5,399 nt of DNA from MGOM01 sp035455265 (GTDB taxonomy: Bacteria; Chloroflexota; Anaerolineae; Anaerolineales; E44-bin32), in NCBI GenBank assembly GCA_035455265.1, contig DATIFK010000045.1, positions 1 through 5,399 on the forward strand, read 5' to 3'. Below are positions 1-5,338 of this stretch, one piece after another; within the stretch, counting starts at the first letter, position 1, and the number at the start of each line of letters is the position of its first letter. Under the pieces are notes generated by a model. That model made no database searches and had not been told where the DNA came from. It was given only the letters and a program-made list of their open reading frames with translations. The translations under genes were made by a program, and so were the position numbers.

Positions 1-846
1 GCGCTTCGACCACCCTCGGGCGTGCCGCGTGTGCTTGACGATGTCGAAGGGGGAGGCCCTCAGGGCGGCATCCAGGTTGGGGATGTCGAGGAACGGACCG
101 AACGACAAGTAGTCGGCGCCGGAGGGAACGGTCAGGCTGCCGTCGGGCAGGATCATGACGTAGAGCCGGTCCAGCGTCGTGTGGTCGAGCCAATGAATCG
201 GGATGGCGTGCGGTTGCGCCATCACACGACGCCGCAGGCGGTCGAATTCCGCGTTCGTCACCAGCAGGGAACCCCAATCACGGTCCACCATGGCCCGCGG
301 GAACGCCTGAAAGACGTTGTAGAAGACCCGGTTGGGCGCGCCGCGGGCGAAGGCCTCGACCTGGGCGATCATGCGCGGGATCTGCGATAGGTTGTGGCGC
401 GTCACCGCGCTGGCGACCTTCACGTCAACCGCTGGGTAGCGGGTGAGTCGCCGGAGCGCGCGCCAGACGGCCTGGCGATGCCCCGGCTGTTTCGTGCGTC
501 GCGAAACCGCCTCGGTCGCGCCGTCGAGTGGAAGCGAAATGAGATCGAGCATAGGCGCCACACGGCGAAGCAATGCCGGTGTCAGCGCATCTCCCGACGT
601 CGACAAAGCGACCTCGAGGCCGAGGCGCTTGGCCCGCTGAACGAGGTCGGGCAAGTCCGGGCGCAAGGCGGGATCACCGCCGGTGAAGACGATGCGGCGG
701 ATGCCGAGGGTGGCAATCCGCCGGAGGATGCGCTGGGCGGCCCGTGTGGAGATCGGGGTGGCGAAGCCCTGGGGCCCCCAGCAATAGGGGCACTCCTGGT
801 TGCACTCGGACGTGATATGAAAGTCGATCGTCGCCACCGCCGGCAT
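1..846 (-). CDS. Radical SAM protein, viperin/MoaA-like layout (3' end outside window)
   Basis: The minus frame stays open for 282 codons from an ATG at 846 to the window edge, so the C-terminus is not seen. Residues C15, C19 and C22 (CNQECPYC) form the CX3CX2C motif that binds the [4Fe-4S] cluster of radical SAM enzymes, and TGGDP at 55-59 is the SAM-binding GGE-type motif. These are the only cysteines visible, so no SPASM or twitch auxiliary cluster is present. The tail (about 228-282) runs LYVMILPDG, then GPFLDIPNLDAAL, then FDIVKH and WSK. From memory this order resembles the end of viperin-type nucleotide dehydratases, but it could also be a SPASM-derived tail that has lost its cysteines. 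The start is supported by GGGAG about 8 nt upstream and a candidate promoter at 871-899. It is divergent from the PadR operon. Family membership is secure; substrate is unknown. Confidence 0.9.
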   Translation of the reverse strand, partial: MPAVATIDFHITSECNQECPYCWGPQGFATPISTRAAQRILRRIATLGIRRIVFTGGDPALRPDLPDLVQRAKRLGLEVALSTSGDALTPALLRRVAPMLDLISLPLDGATEAVSRRTKQPGHRQAVWRALRRLTRYPAVDVKVASAVTRHNLSQIPRMIAQVEAFARGAPNRVFYNVFQAFPRAMVDRDWGSLLVTNAEFDRLRRRVMAQPHAIPIHWLDHTTLDRLYVMILPDGSLTVPSGADYLSFGPFLDIPNLDAALRASPFDIVKHTRHARGWSKR

Positions 847-870
847 GAGCTTCTCCCGACTGGCGCTCCC

Positions 871-899
871 AGCCTAGGGCGGACGCTGGCCGACGGCAA
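871..899 (-). promoter_or_regulatory. Candidate sigma-70 promoter for the radical SAM gene
   Basis: Read on the minus strand, TTGCCG (899-894) and TAGGCT (876-871) are separated by 17 bp. This predicts a transcript start near 864, giving a leader of roughly 18 nt that contains the GGGAG ribosome site. The -10 is a poor match to TATAAT, so this is only a candidate. Confidence 0.4.
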
Positions 900-917
900 G
901 TGACCTTGCTCCGCAGC

Positions 918-946
918 TTGACCCGGAAGTGATCCTTTGGTATACT
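918..946 (+). promoter_or_regulatory. Sigma-70 promoter of the PadR operon
   Basis: TTGACC (918-923) and TATACT (941-946) are separated by exactly 17 bp, each one mismatch from the TTGACA/TATAAT consensus. Transcription should begin near 953, leaving a leader of about 18-24 nt before the ATG at 971 or 977. It lies back to back with the candidate minus-strand promoter, about 18 bp from its -35 element. Confidence 0.75.
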
Positions 947-961
947 ACTATCGGTATAGTA
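946..961. promoter_or_regulatory. Candidate PadR operator, 16-bp inverted repeat
   Basis: TACTAT-CGGT-ATAGTA is a perfect inverted repeat with 6-bp arms and a 4-bp centre. It overlaps the last base of the -10 box and the predicted transcript start. A GGTATA direct repeat (939-944 and 953-958) is interleaved with it. PadR-family proteins commonly bind AT-rich palindromes in their own promoters, and this block is conspicuously AT-rich within GC-rich DNA. Autorepression is therefore likely, by inference. Confidence 0.6.
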
Positions 962-970
962 CCCGCGCCG

Positions 971-1351
971 ATGGCCATGCCGACCGACGACCTGCTGCTG
1001 ACCTGGGAGACGAACTACAAGAAGGGGCTCTTGAGCTTCTGGATGTTGCTCGTTCTCCACGAGCGGCCGGCCTACGCCCTCGAACTCGGGGGCTTGGTGG
1101 AGGCTGCCAGCGGCGGCAGCCTGACGGCCGACGAGAACAGCATCTACCGGGCGGCGAACCGTTTCGAACACCTGGGCCTGATTGAGGGTGATAGCCGGCC
1201 GTCCCCCAACGGCCCTCCCCGGCGCTACTATCGCCTGACGGCGTCCGGATTGTCCCTGCTCCAAGCCTTCACCGAACGCAACATCAGCGTCTTCCAGCGG
1301 CCCGACGTGCGCCGCCGCATCCGGGCCTTGCTGGCCAGGCCACCCGAGTAG
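971..1351 (+). CDS. PadR-family transcriptional regulator
   Basis: This 126-residue protein (124 if the ATG at 977 is used) has the layout of a small PadR regulator with a short C-terminal part. Residues 12-39 (WETNYKKG, then a hydrophobic helix, then AYALEL) match the first helices of the PadR winged helix. NSIYRAANRFEHLGLIEGD (56-74) is the recognition helix and turn, and RRYYRLTASG (84-93) is the wing leading to the dimerisation helix. PadR proteins are dimeric, usually repressors that release DNA on binding small or hydrophobic ligands. An in-frame GTG at 929 was not chosen because it lies upstream of the -10 box. No clear Shine-Dalgarno precedes 971 or 977. The stop overlaps the GGAGG site of the next gene. 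It probably controls itself and the downstream membrane protein. Confidence 0.9.
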   Translation: MAMPTDDLLLTWETNYKKGLLSFWMLLVLHERPAYALELGGLVEAASGGSLTADENSIYRAANRFEHLGLIEGDSRPSPNGPPRRYYRLTASGLSLLQAFTERNISVFQRPDVRRRIRALLARPPE

Positions 1352-1355
1352 GAGG
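1351..1355 (+). promoter_or_regulatory. Ribosome binding site of the membrane protein gene
   Basis: GGAGG begins at the last base of the PadR stop codon and lies 6 nt before the ATG at 1362. It fixes that start and shows that the two genes are joined on one message, with possible translational coupling. Confidence 0.75.
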
Positions 1356-1361
1356 TTCCCA

Positions 1362-1790
1362 ATGGAAGCTGTCCTCCAACGCAGGCTCGCGGTCTACCAC
1401 GTCGGGCTATGGGTATGCCTGGGCGTGACCTTAGCCCTGGCCGTCACGCTTCTGGCGGGGGACCTGGCGGTCGGGCCGGCGGACTTTCCCTACGGTTGGG
1501 CGACGTTGTGGCTGCTGTCGATCATCGCCGCGCCTCCGCTCGGAATCGTGATGCTGATCGGGCCCGTGTGGCGGACGCTGCCGCTGGCCCGGCGACGCGC
1601 CACGGCCATCGGCTATCTGATCGTGGGCGGCCTCGACCTGGGAATCCTGGCGGCAGGGATAGCGTTGACCCTCGGTCCGCTCGACTTCGGTTTCTGGCTT
1701 CTGCCCCTGTTGTATGCCGTGGGAGTCGCCCTTGCGATTCTGGCGACCCATCCGCCCCGACGGAAGCAGGGCGAGGAGCTCTTCCCCTAG
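1362..1790 (+). CDS. Small four-helix membrane protein in the PadR operon
   Basis: This 142-residue protein has four hydrophobic segments at about 14-37, 46-70, 82-104 and 109-128, with a basic loop (RTLPLARRR, 71-79) between the second and third and a charged C-terminal tail (HPPRRKQGEELFP). By the positive-inside rule both ends and that loop should face the cytoplasm. No catalytic motif, ABC signature or known transporter motif was found, and I do not recognise the family. Small membrane proteins directly downstream of PadR genes are common in actinobacteria and Chloroflexota and are often the regulated target, sometimes acting in envelope stress or drug response. That role is inferred from position only. 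The start is set by GGAGG at 1351-1355. It ends 92 nt from the convergent phosphatase gene. Confidence 0.85.
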   Translation: MEAVLQRRLAVYHVGLWVCLGVTLALAVTLLAGDLAVGPADFPYGWATLWLLSIIAAPPLGIVMLIGPVWRTLPLARRRATAIGYLIVGGLDLGILAAGIALTLGPLDFGFWLLPLLYAVGVALAILATHPPRRKQGEELFP

Positions 1791-1882
1791 AGCTTCCATC
1801 GCCGGTCACGCATGTACAGGGGGCTGTGACCCCGGCCGGACTGACGACTGACGACTGGCCCCTGACGCCGGACGACCGATCG
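1791..1882. other. Convergent spacer with inverted repeats and heptamers
   Basis: This spacer separates the convergent membrane protein and phosphatase genes. GGTCAC (1804-1809) pairs with GTGACC (1826-1831) across a 16-nt loop, and GGGG (1820-1823) could instead pair with CCCC (1830-1833). CTGACG (1862-1867) pairs with CGTCAG (1881-1886), which overlaps the phosphatase stop codon. None has a T-run on either side, so any terminator here is weak or factor-dependent. Confidence 0.4.
1838..1865. repeat. Degenerate 7-bp tandem repeat, NNACTGA type
   Basis: Four units follow one another at a 7-bp period: GGACTGA, CGACTGA, CGACTGG and CCCCTGA. The core is conserved and the first two bases vary. 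The array is confined to the convergent spacer and has the same unit length as the two arrays near the right end of the window. Confidence 0.6.
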
Positions 1883-2911
1883 TCAGCTCACTCTCGCCAC
1901 GACCAGTGTCACATCATCGGCCAGCGGTTGCCCGCCGGCAAAATGCTCCAGGCTGTGCATTGCCGCCTGCACGATCTCGCGGGCAGGCGCGCGGCCCAGA
2001 GAGGCAACTACCTGCGCCAGGCGATCGGCTCCAAACATCTCGCCGAGCGCGTTGGCGGCTTCGACAACGCCGTCGGTATAGAGCACCAGAGCGTCCCCGG
2101 GCTTCAGCGACACGCGTCCGTCCCGGTAGACACCCGTTTCCACGAGGCCCACGGCGGCGCCCGTCGGTGCCAGCCATTGGAGTCGCGGCGCGCTCGCTCC
2201 ATCCACGCGGGCGACGAACGGCGGATTGTGGCCGGCGTTGCAGTACGTCAAGACTCGATCGGCCGGGGACCAAGCCGCCAGGAAGAGCGTCACGAACGTG
2301 GTATAGCGCGAGTTGTGGCAGAACAGCCGATGGATCTGGGCCACCGCCTCGGCCGGAGATCGACGTGTGGGTACCAGGGCCCGTGCCAGGGCCTGGATGC
2401 CGGCCATGTGCAAACTGGCCGAAACGCCGTGGCCGGCCACGTCGCCCAGCGCCAGCCCATCTTCGCCGCCTTCGAAGGAAAGGAAGTCGAAGTAGTCTCC
2501 CCCGATGATCTGGGCGGGGCGTGTGAACGCCGCCAGGTCCAGCCCCTCCACCTCGGGGACATCGCTCGGCAGCATTCCCTTCTGCACCGCCTGGGCCAGC
2601 ACGAGCTCGCGCTCCAGGCCGGAGGCCTCCTCCGCGGACAGGTGATCGATGCAGACGTCGGCGGTGTAATCGACCAGCAGGCGTCGGCTGTCGACGTAGT
2701 CGTGGCAGACGGTGCACAGGCCCAGTTCGCCCGCCTGCGCCCGGGCCACGGAGTCGTCGATCGCCTCCAGCCGCTGCTGGAGCGCCTCGTCGCCGGCGGG
2801 TCCCACGGCGGTGGTTCTGGTCTCCGCCGGTGCTTCCTCCAGCCAGCGGCGCAAGTTGTCCCGTCGCTCATTCAGCGAGGTTTCGACTGTCTCGAGCACT
2901 GCCTTGTCCAT
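1883..2911 (-). CDS. SpoIIE/PP2C-type serine phosphatase with DksA-like zinc finger
   Basis: This 342-residue protein is a PPM/PP2C phosphatase of the SpoIIE/RsbU group, which typically dephosphorylates anti-sigma-factor antagonists of STAS type in partner-switching pathways. Metal-binding acidic residues are present: GGDYFD (137-142), GDVAGHG (156-162), NAGHNPP (225-231), YTDGVVE (278-284) and ADDVT (331-335). The domain starts near 100 with ERELVLAQAVQKGMLP, the usual linker and entry helix. The N-terminal part is unusual: two short helices (about 5-28 and 41-60), then C66, C69, C87 and H90 with the spacing and RRL/TADVCID context of DksA/TraR zinc fingers. No GAF, PAS, HAMP or membrane segment was found, so it should be cytoplasmic. 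The ATG at 2911 is set by AGGAGG 5 nt upstream. It lies 97 nt after the radical SAM/HhH gene and may share its transcript. No STAS or anti-sigma partner is in the window. Confidence 0.93.
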   Translation of the reverse strand: MDKAVLETVETSLNERRDNLRRWLEEAPAETRTTAVGPAGDEALQQRLEAIDDSVARAQAGELGLCTVCHDYVDSRRLLVDYTADVCIDHLSAEEASGLERELVLAQAVQKGMLPSDVPEVEGLDLAAFTRPAQIIGGDYFDFLSFEGGEDGLALGDVAGHGVSASLHMAGIQALARALVPTRRSPAEAVAQIHRLFCHNSRYTTFVTLFLAAWSPADRVLTYCNAGHNPPFVARVDGASAPRLQWLAPTGAAVGLVETGVYRDGRVSLKPGDALVLYTDGVVEAANALGEMFGADRLAQVVASLGRAPAREIVQAAMHSLEHFAGGQPLADDVTLVVARVS

Positions 2912-2916
2912 CGTCT

Positions 2917-2922
2917 CCTCCT
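2917..2922 (-). promoter_or_regulatory. Strong Shine-Dalgarno of the phosphatase gene
   Basis: AGGAGG (minus strand) ends 5 nt before the ATG at 2911 and decides the start. It lies 4 nt downstream of the hairpin at 2927-2947. Confidence 0.8.
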
Positions 2923-2926
2923 GGGT

Positions 2927-2947
2927 CTGGGCTCCGAGGAGTCCCAG
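2927..2947 (-). promoter_or_regulatory. GC-rich hairpin just upstream of the phosphatase ribosome site
   Basis: In the minus-strand transcript, CTGGG(A)CTCC pairs with GGAGCCCAG, leaving a 2-nt gap and one bulged A. More realistically it is an 8-bp bulged stem with a CTCG loop. It has no U-tract, so it is not an ordinary terminator. The CTCCTC inside it is also complementary to the GAGGAG of the adjacent Shine-Dalgarno region. Confidence 0.4.
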
Positions 2948-3008
2948 CTCATGGAACCGGCACCAGTGAGCGCCGACGAATCAGCTCCCGTGAGGGGCCT
3001 CATGATTC

Positions 3009-4229
3009 TCACACATCTGTCGCCGGTGTGAACATCCGGGTTTGATAGGCCGGCCGGCGGCCATCCAGCAACACGAATGGAGCGGCGCGGCCGACGGAGA
3101 TGCCCAGGCGCCCCAGCTGCTCGAGGTCGCGCAACCGCCGAACTTGCCGGGCGGCGACGATCTTCTCCACGCTGCGCGGCCCGATCCCGGGAATGCGGCG
3201 CAGCTCCTCGGGCGCGGCGCAGTTGACCTCTATGGGAGTATCGGCGAGCGCCCCTTCGGCGTAGGCGAGCTTGGGGTCGCGGTCGAGGGGCAGGCGGCCA
3301 TCCCCCTGGAACGGCAGCTCCTCCAGGTCGAAGCCGTAGTCCCGAAGCAGATAGGACGCCTGATACAAGCGATGCTCCCGGCGCGGGCTCTCAGCCGGCA
3401 GGTTCTCGAGCGGAGTGTCCGGCAGCGGGTCGAACGCAGAGAAGAACGCTCGGGTCAGGCCGGCCCGGCGGTAGAGGAGGGCGGTCGTGGTCAGCAGCTC
3501 CACATCCGATTCGCCGGCAGCCCCGACGACGAACTGGGTCGCGCTGGAGGCCCAACGACCGGATTCGGGATTCGACCGGCGAATGGCCTCCATCCACTGC
3601 AGCGGCTGGAAGAGTTCGCCGCTGAAGTCCTTGTTCGGGGCGAGGCGATTCAGACGCTCCGGAGTCGGCGCCTCGAGGTTGATCGAGACGCGGCTAGCCA
3701 GCCGCATGGCGCGTTCCACCTGGCCGCGCTCGGCGCCGGGCATGATTTTCAGATGCAGGTAGCCGCGGAAGCCCAGCTTCCTTCGCAGGATCTCCGCAGT
3801 GTCCAAGAGTTCGTTCTGGGTGTTGGCCCCGCCGGCAAAGATCCCCGTGGAGAGGAACAGCCCCTGCACCAGGCCGGCGCGCTGCATGTCATCGAAGGCC
3901 CGCGCCATTTCCTCGGGCTTGAAGGTCGCCCGGCGCATCGGCCGCCCGGCGCGAAAGGCGCAATAGAGGCAGTCCCGCTCGCAGGCCGTGGTCAGCATGG
4001 ACTTGAGGAGCGGGAAGCGGCGGCCCCCCGGGCCGGCTGCCTGATAGATGGGGAGGTCGCGTCCCTTTGCGTCGGTGACCCACGACTCGCGGCCGTTGCG
4101 GGCGCGAAGGGGTCCGACGCCGCAGGGCGGGGCGGAACCTGCCCCCGCGGCATTGCGTGCGCCGGGCCCGTCATCCATCTCCCAGCGCATCGGATCGCCG
4201 GCAGCCGCCGGATGGCCAGGGGGAGCCAT
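3009..4229 (-). CDS. Putative DNA modification/repair radical SAM protein with C-terminal HhH
   Basis: This 406-residue protein matches the family described as 'putative DNA modification/repair radical SAM protein' (TIGR03916, as recalled). The cluster motif is C83, C87 and C90 (CERDCLYC), preceded by LLKSMLTTA. Typical family stretches follow: RATFKPEEMA, GLFLSTGIF, GYLHLKIMPGA, SINLEAPT with LAPNKD, and REHRLYQASYLLRDYGF. Residues about 336-365 form a helix-hairpin-helix (NCAAPEELRRIPGIGPRSVE), a non-specific DNA-binding element. In many bacteria this protein is encoded beside a uracil-DNA-glycosylase-like partner; none is visible here. The reaction is not established. The ATG at 4229 was preferred over an in-frame start at 4340 because it lies 7 nt after a TATACT box and because the extension would run through the hairpin at 4311-4336. 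The first 70 or so residues are Gly/Ala/Pro-rich and look poorly conserved. Confidence 0.9.
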   Translation of the reverse strand: MAPPGHPAAAGDPMRWEMDDGPGARNAAGAGSAPPCGVGPLRARNGRESWVTDAKGRDLPIYQAAGPGGRRFPLLKSMLTTACERDCLYCAFRAGRPMRRATFKPEEMARAFDDMQRAGLVQGLFLSTGIFAGGANTQNELLDTAEILRRKLGFRGYLHLKIMPGAERGQVERAMRLASRVSINLEAPTPERLNRLAPNKDFSGELFQPLQWMEAIRRSNPESGRWASSATQFVVGAAGESDVELLTTTALLYRRAGLTRAFFSAFDPLPDTPLENLPAESPRREHRLYQASYLLRDYGFDLEELPFQGDGRLPLDRDPKLAYAEGALADTPIEVNCAAPEELRRIPGIGPRSVEKIVAARQVRRLRDLEQLGRLGISVGRAAPFVLLDGRRPAYQTRMFTPATDV

Positions 4230-4235
4230 GAAACC

Positions 4236-4264
4236 AGTATAGCACAGATGTTCTATGCGCGCAA
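4236..4264 (-). promoter_or_regulatory. Extended -10 promoter giving a leaderless message
   Basis: On the minus strand TGC-TATACT (-10 at 4241-4236 with a TGn extension) is preceded by TTGCGC (4264-4259) at 17 bp. The -10 box ends 6 nt before the A of the ATG at 4229, so transcription should start at or within a base or two of the start codon. There is no room for a Shine-Dalgarno site. Confidence 0.65.
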
Positions 4265-4310
4265 CAGGCTTGCGGCTGCACACTCTTGGCGTGGGAATCC
4301 ATGGGAATCG

Positions 4311-4336
4311 CAACGGACGCCGTTGGGCGTCCGTTG
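4311..4336 (-). terminator. Terminator-like hairpin after the lipoprotein gene
   Basis: CAACGGACGCC and GGCGTCCGTTG form a perfect 11-bp stem around a 4-nt loop, starting 23 nt past the lipoprotein stop. It is the strongest hairpin in the window. There is no U-tract after it on either strand, so it may stop transcription poorly, need Rho, or mainly protect the 3' end. It separates the lipoprotein from the downstream gene, which has its own promoter. Confidence 0.65.
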
Positions 4337-4359
4337 TCAAGCGCGGCAGGTGCAGCGCC

Positions 4360-5202
4360 TCAGGGCAGGTCCCAGTAGGCGATCTCGCTGATGTAAACCT
4401 TGAACTCGTCCGTCTTGCGGGCCCCGACGAACACGCCGTAGGCGCCCTTGTCGGTCAGGGAATCGTCGGTGACCTCGTCGAGGAGCTTGCCGTTGGCGTA
4501 GAGCCGCAGCGTCTCGCCGTCGGCCCATACTCCCAAGCGGTTGGTCTTGTCGCTGCCCTGAACGATGGCGGCGTTGGCCGTCAGCGGGACGATGGTGTCC
4601 ATGTTGTCGCCGTCCCAATGGCGGAGCCAGAAGCGGCCGTCGCACGTGAGGCCGAGCAGGTAGCCTTCGTCCGCCGCATGGCGGTCGGGAACGCGGAACA
4701 TCAGCCCGTAATGGTCGTTGCCGCTGCAGGTGCCGGTGCGGAAGCTGGCTTCCAGGTAGAAATCCTTGACCTCCGGCCACGTCAGTCGCCAACCATCGCT
4801 GGAAGACAATCCGGTGAGAACCAACCGCCCGTCGTCGATCTCGGCGTCGGTGAAGCCGTCCTCCCCGAGCGTCCAGTTGTCGCTGCGAGTGAAGCGATCA
4901 CGCCAGACCGGGTCGCCTAGCGTCGTGCGCGGGTCTCCCGCCACAATGGTCGGCGTCAGCGTCGCCGTCGGGGTGGACGTCGCCGTAGGCGTCTCGGTCG
5001 GCAGAGGCGCGGTCGCTGAGATGGTGGCCGGTGGTGCCGCGGTGTCGCTGGGGGCGATCGGCGGCGCCGTGGGCGCCTGAGGCGAGTAGGCCGCCAGCGT
5101 GGCCGCCACCCGGGTGGCGAGCTCGCCCGGGTTGGGTGTCGCCGGCAGCGCGGCGCACGACGTCATCAGAACGGAGAGCAGGAGGACAGATAGAGTCTTC
5201 AC
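4360..5202 (-). CDS. Lipoprotein with Thr/Pro linker and jelly-roll-like domain
   Basis: This 280-residue protein begins MKTLSVLLLSVLMTSC, a type II signal peptide with a lipobox ending at C16, so it should be lipidated and held on the outer face of the membrane. Residues about 17-88 form an Ala/Thr/Pro-rich linker with TPTATSTPTATLTPT near its end, a style common in Chloroflexota surface proteins. Residues about 98-280 look like a concanavalin/LamG-type beta-sandwich: WRDRFTRSDNW, LEASFRTGTC, YGLMFRVPD, GYLLGLTCDGRFWLRHWDG, LGVWADGETLRLYANGKLL and GAYGVFVGA. C158 and C186 could form a disulfide. No catalytic residues are identifiable, and binding of a carbohydrate or similar ligand is a guess. 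The start is GTG at 5202, since the next in-frame Met is inside the signal peptide; GAGG lies 9 nt upstream. Its message probably ends at the hairpin at 4311-4336. Confidence 0.88.
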   Translation of the reverse strand: MKTLSVLLLSVLMTSCAALPATPNPGELATRVAATLAAYSPQAPTAPPIAPSDTAAPPATISATAPLPTETPTATSTPTATLTPTIVAGDPRTTLGDPVWRDRFTRSDNWTLGEDGFTDAEIDDGRLVLTGLSSSDGWRLTWPEVKDFYLEASFRTGTCSGNDHYGLMFRVPDRHAADEGYLLGLTCDGRFWLRHWDGDNMDTIVPLTANAAIVQGSDKTNRLGVWADGETLRLYANGKLLDEVTDDSLTDKGAYGVFVGARKTDEFKVYISEIAYWDLP

Positions 5203-5244
5203 GAGGGCCCGCCTCGGATAGCAAGCGCCATTCCCGGACTCAGC

Positions 5245-5286
5245 TTCCAGCCACCAGCCGCCAGCGACCAGCTACCAGCCAACAGC
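5245..5286. repeat. Degenerate 7-bp tandem repeat, NNCCAGC type
   Basis: Six consecutive heptamers share the core CCAGC with a variable first pair: TTCCAGC, CACCAGC, CGCCAGC, GACCAGC, TACCAGC and CAACAGC (one core change). The array lies outside coding sequence, upstream of the lipoprotein. Confidence 0.8.
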
Positions 5287-5296
5287 CATCACAAAT

Positions 5297-5338
5297 CCCC
5301 AATCTCCAATTACCAATGACGATCACCGATGCCAATCG
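5297..5338. repeat. Degenerate 7-bp tandem repeat, NNCCAAT type
   Basis: CCCCAAT, CTCCAAT and TACCAAT follow at a 7-bp period (5297-5317), then decay through GACGATC, ACCGATG and CCAATCG. It starts 10 nt after the NNCCAGC array and is out of phase with it, so it is a separate array with the same unit length. Confidence 0.65.

Noticed and set aside
394..903. Plus-strand open frames opposite the left radical SAM gene
   Set aside because: The minus frame is open to the window edge and carries the cluster and SAM motifs, so the plus frames are shadows.
929..970. GTG start at 929 for the PadR gene
   Set aside because: It lies upstream of the -10 box and the palindrome, so it would not be on the predicted transcript, and the added residues are not PadR-like.
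1804..1831. Intrinsic terminator in the convergent spacer
   Set aside because: The 6-bp arms enclose a 16-nt loop and no T-run follows on either strand; kept only as a note in the spacer entry.
2991..3002. TGAGGGGCCTCA inverted repeat in the gap before the phosphatase
   Set aside because: Arms are 5 bp with a 2-bp centre, no T-run follows, and it is expected by chance in such GC-rich DNA.
1409..3031. Long plus-strand open frame of 540 codons
   Set aside because: It runs through the membrane protein in another frame and antisense to the phosphatase. It has no family motif and a composition typical of a shadow frame in GC-rich DNA.
4230..4340. 37-residue N-terminal extension of the radical SAM/HhH protein
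   Set aside because: It would cover the promoter and the terminator-like hairpin and shows no family similarity.
3042..4391. Plus-strand open frame of 449 codons
   Set aside because: It is antisense to the radical SAM/HhH gene, whose motifs are unmistakable, and its translation shows no recognisable domain.
5245..5338. CRISPR array
   Set aside because: The units are 7 bp, contiguous and degenerate, with no spacers or long identical repeats.
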